Assembly (NCBI GenBank): GCA_030549495.1
Contig: JAUIRK010000509.1
Location: 1,888,501-1,952,500 of the forward strand
DNA length: 64,000 nt
Origin: Nectonema munidae
Taxonomy: Eukaryota; Nematomorpha; Nectonematoida; Nectonematidae
Direction: 5' to 3'
The translations under genes and the position numbers were made by a program. The notes beneath the pieces are model-generated. The model worked only from the letters and a program-made list of their open reading frames with translations. It was not told the origin of the DNA and did no database searches. Below are positions 56,601 to 59,600 of the stretch, piece by piece; the stretch's first letter is position 1, and every line of letters starts with the position of its first letter.

Positions 56601-59600
56601 ATTTCTTTTCTTGTCTAAGTTCTTAATGAAGTTTTCTTTTGGCTCAAAGTTGTAGTTTTGTAAGCCACTCTATGGATCCTCGATATACCTTTCAACTTTC
56701 CTTTTCATCAGTAAAGTCCTTTGTTTAAAAAATATGTAAGTAGCATCATATCATTTAAAAAAACAGGTACTTCACCAATAGAGGCTCGAGAGACAGCTAT
56801 GCTAAATGCTTGCTAGTCCATATGTACTTAATAAATAAGTCGGACTTTGTAAATCCAAAACAGATAAACTAGAAGTCTCAATATTCAGAAAAAATTTACT
56901 AGGAACGAAATATTAGTTTTATACATATGTAAATTTGCAATCTAGAAACAATTTAAAACAAATGTTCAATGGTAAACTTATACACCGGTCCATGAAACAT
57001 TTAAAATAATTTTCGAGTCAGCCAGTTTGAAAAACATTGGGTTTTATACTATAACTATAGCATAAATTCTGCATGTTTTATGAGATTAATCGCACTATAA
57101 CTATAACAATATAAATGATTGAAATTAAAATTACTCGTAGTTTTATTAAAAATATTACCTGTTAAAGAAGAAATGAAATAATGTGTTAAAAAAACTCACA
57201 AAAAACCAAAAAATATATATGTTGTAATCTACAGCTACATTATCACTCTGATATTGAAAAATAAAAATTTTCTCAAACCATAGAGAACGCTTCCTGCCAA
57301 GTAAATAGTTTTCATGGATAATTCCAGCGATAGTTCGGCCTTTTCCAACTCCAGGTCCATCACCTAAACAAAAACTTTTAATTTAAATTAAACTACCTTT
57401 ACACTTTCAGTTTGCTCAAAGAATTAAAAGTTATAGTGCTAAAAATTGATAGGCGGAAAAATAGCTCAAAGTAGGGTGTAGGAAAAGAAACAGAATCAAA
57501 AAAATACAGTAGAACTCCTCTCTACGGTCACTCTTGAAAAGACGTCAACACCTCTAGTACGACCAGTTTATTCAGCCCCAAACACTTCTAGATTTATATA
57601 CATTATAATGAAGGGTATAACGGTCACTCCTATAATCGTATAATGGTGAGTAAATTCTATTCTCAACTAATATTACTTCTTTAACAGCGTTAAGAATAAT
57701 TTGACTGTTTCTTGTGAGTTATACCCAATGAAAATTAACATTTGCAGCAGTGAGGTATTTCACAGCAAAAGAAGAGTAGTTTTGATTGATTATGACTGTA
57801 CTTTTTTACTCACCATGTCTTTGCACTAATAGTAATAGAGTTTATAGTAATGCGGCTGATGAATGCTTTTTATGACCTTATAACTTCCAATTCTGTGAGC
57901 ATTCCCAACACGAGTTACAGGTGATTAATTTAAGAGCACCAGATTTTTGCCACATCTCTTACGCTATTGTTTTGATCAATTAAAAATCTTGTTTGCCTGC
58001 CTATAAAAACTGAATATCAAAATAAAATTATTTTTTTAGGACTACGTTTTGTGGTTCGTAGATAATGTTCCTGGCCATTCCAAAAGATATAGAAACAAAA
58101 AACCTAAAAGTTGAATTTTTACTCACTAATAGAACTTCGGTTTTGCAACCTCTTAATGAAGGGATAATTTTAACTTATAAACATTATTACCGCAAAAGCA
58201 TGATCAGTACCATTATTGCAAATGCAGAAAAACAAAAACATCTTGCTTCAATCAATAACTTTTATAAACGTTATCGAATGAATAGTTGATTCTGTTTAAA
58301 ATGCCAAACCTTCAACTGTAAGAGCTTGCGTTACTACGTGTGGTTTTGGTATTTTTGACAGTGTGAACGATCCTGAAAAATATATTCAGTTGATGATCTC
58401 ATAAAAGTAGTCTCTGATAAGTGACTCCATGAGGGACAAAGAGTTTGCTTTAATCGACGCTGATTTACTCGGCATCGAGGAACTCAGTGATACATGGCAA
58501 ACTAATTTGAATCAGAATTTTGCCAATGACAATTTACGAGAAGTTGAAATTTTGCATGAGGATGAAAGCTACCTCAGGGAATCAGAATATTCAATTAAAA
58601 ATCCTTCTGAGTTCCTGAATCTGATAAACCAGATCAAAAATTTGTATTTAAAAAGGAATATCTGTAAGCTGTGAACTGGCAAGAAATCTGGAAAAAGACT
58701 TCGAGCAAAATCTGGTGTTAGAACGTCTAGCAACAAATCAAACCCCAATCGATACTTTTTTTTTATAAAAAATAATTCTTATATCATACTTTATGAAAGA
58801 AACAAAAAAAATTTCTCTTATTTTATTTGATATTTTACTTTAAAATCTTAAACATAGTTTTTATTCAAATCAAGGAAAAAAAATTAACTTAACGAATTCT
58901 TATTTTTATTGCAAAAATCTAAAAAAGTTCAATTAAACTAATTATTGAAATGTTAAAAAGATAGATTCATAATTTGGAATTTTTGTTTGCCAACATCAAA
59001 ATATTTTTGATATAATGCACTTACTTAAGTCCATAAAGTGAACATAAATGTGAGTTCTACTGTATAGAGAAAGCTTAAATTAAAATAACATATTTACTGC
59101 CAAGCTAGATTAACTAGATGGATGTCGCAAAGTAATTGCTCATATTGAAGTATAAAAATTTATTTAAAAAGTCCTTAAAATTTACAAAATGTGTATCAGT
59201 TGTCTAGTTTAACATAGAAAAGTTAAGTTGTCTAGCTTAACTCAGATTTTGCACTTTTTTGACGTAGGCGACCTTTGGGCTCGCTGCTGCACATATTTAA
59301 GATGGTTTATCATTGTGGTTTTGAAGCCGGGTCTCCTTCAAGACGCAACATTCACCAATTCCTTCCAAATCTCTTATTAAATTCGCATGTCATAATGAAT
59401 TATACGAAGAGCTGAAAACAATCGTTGCAAACTAACTTGAGTTAATGGCAATACAGTTACTGCATGTGCCACATTTCTAAATATTTTGGGGTAGCATGGT
59501 ATTGCCTCTAAGACATTCGACTTAGATGATCTATCGAAAATGTAACTTTTTGTGTTACTTGTGATTTATATTTGTTGTTTAAATGTATAATAAATGTGAA

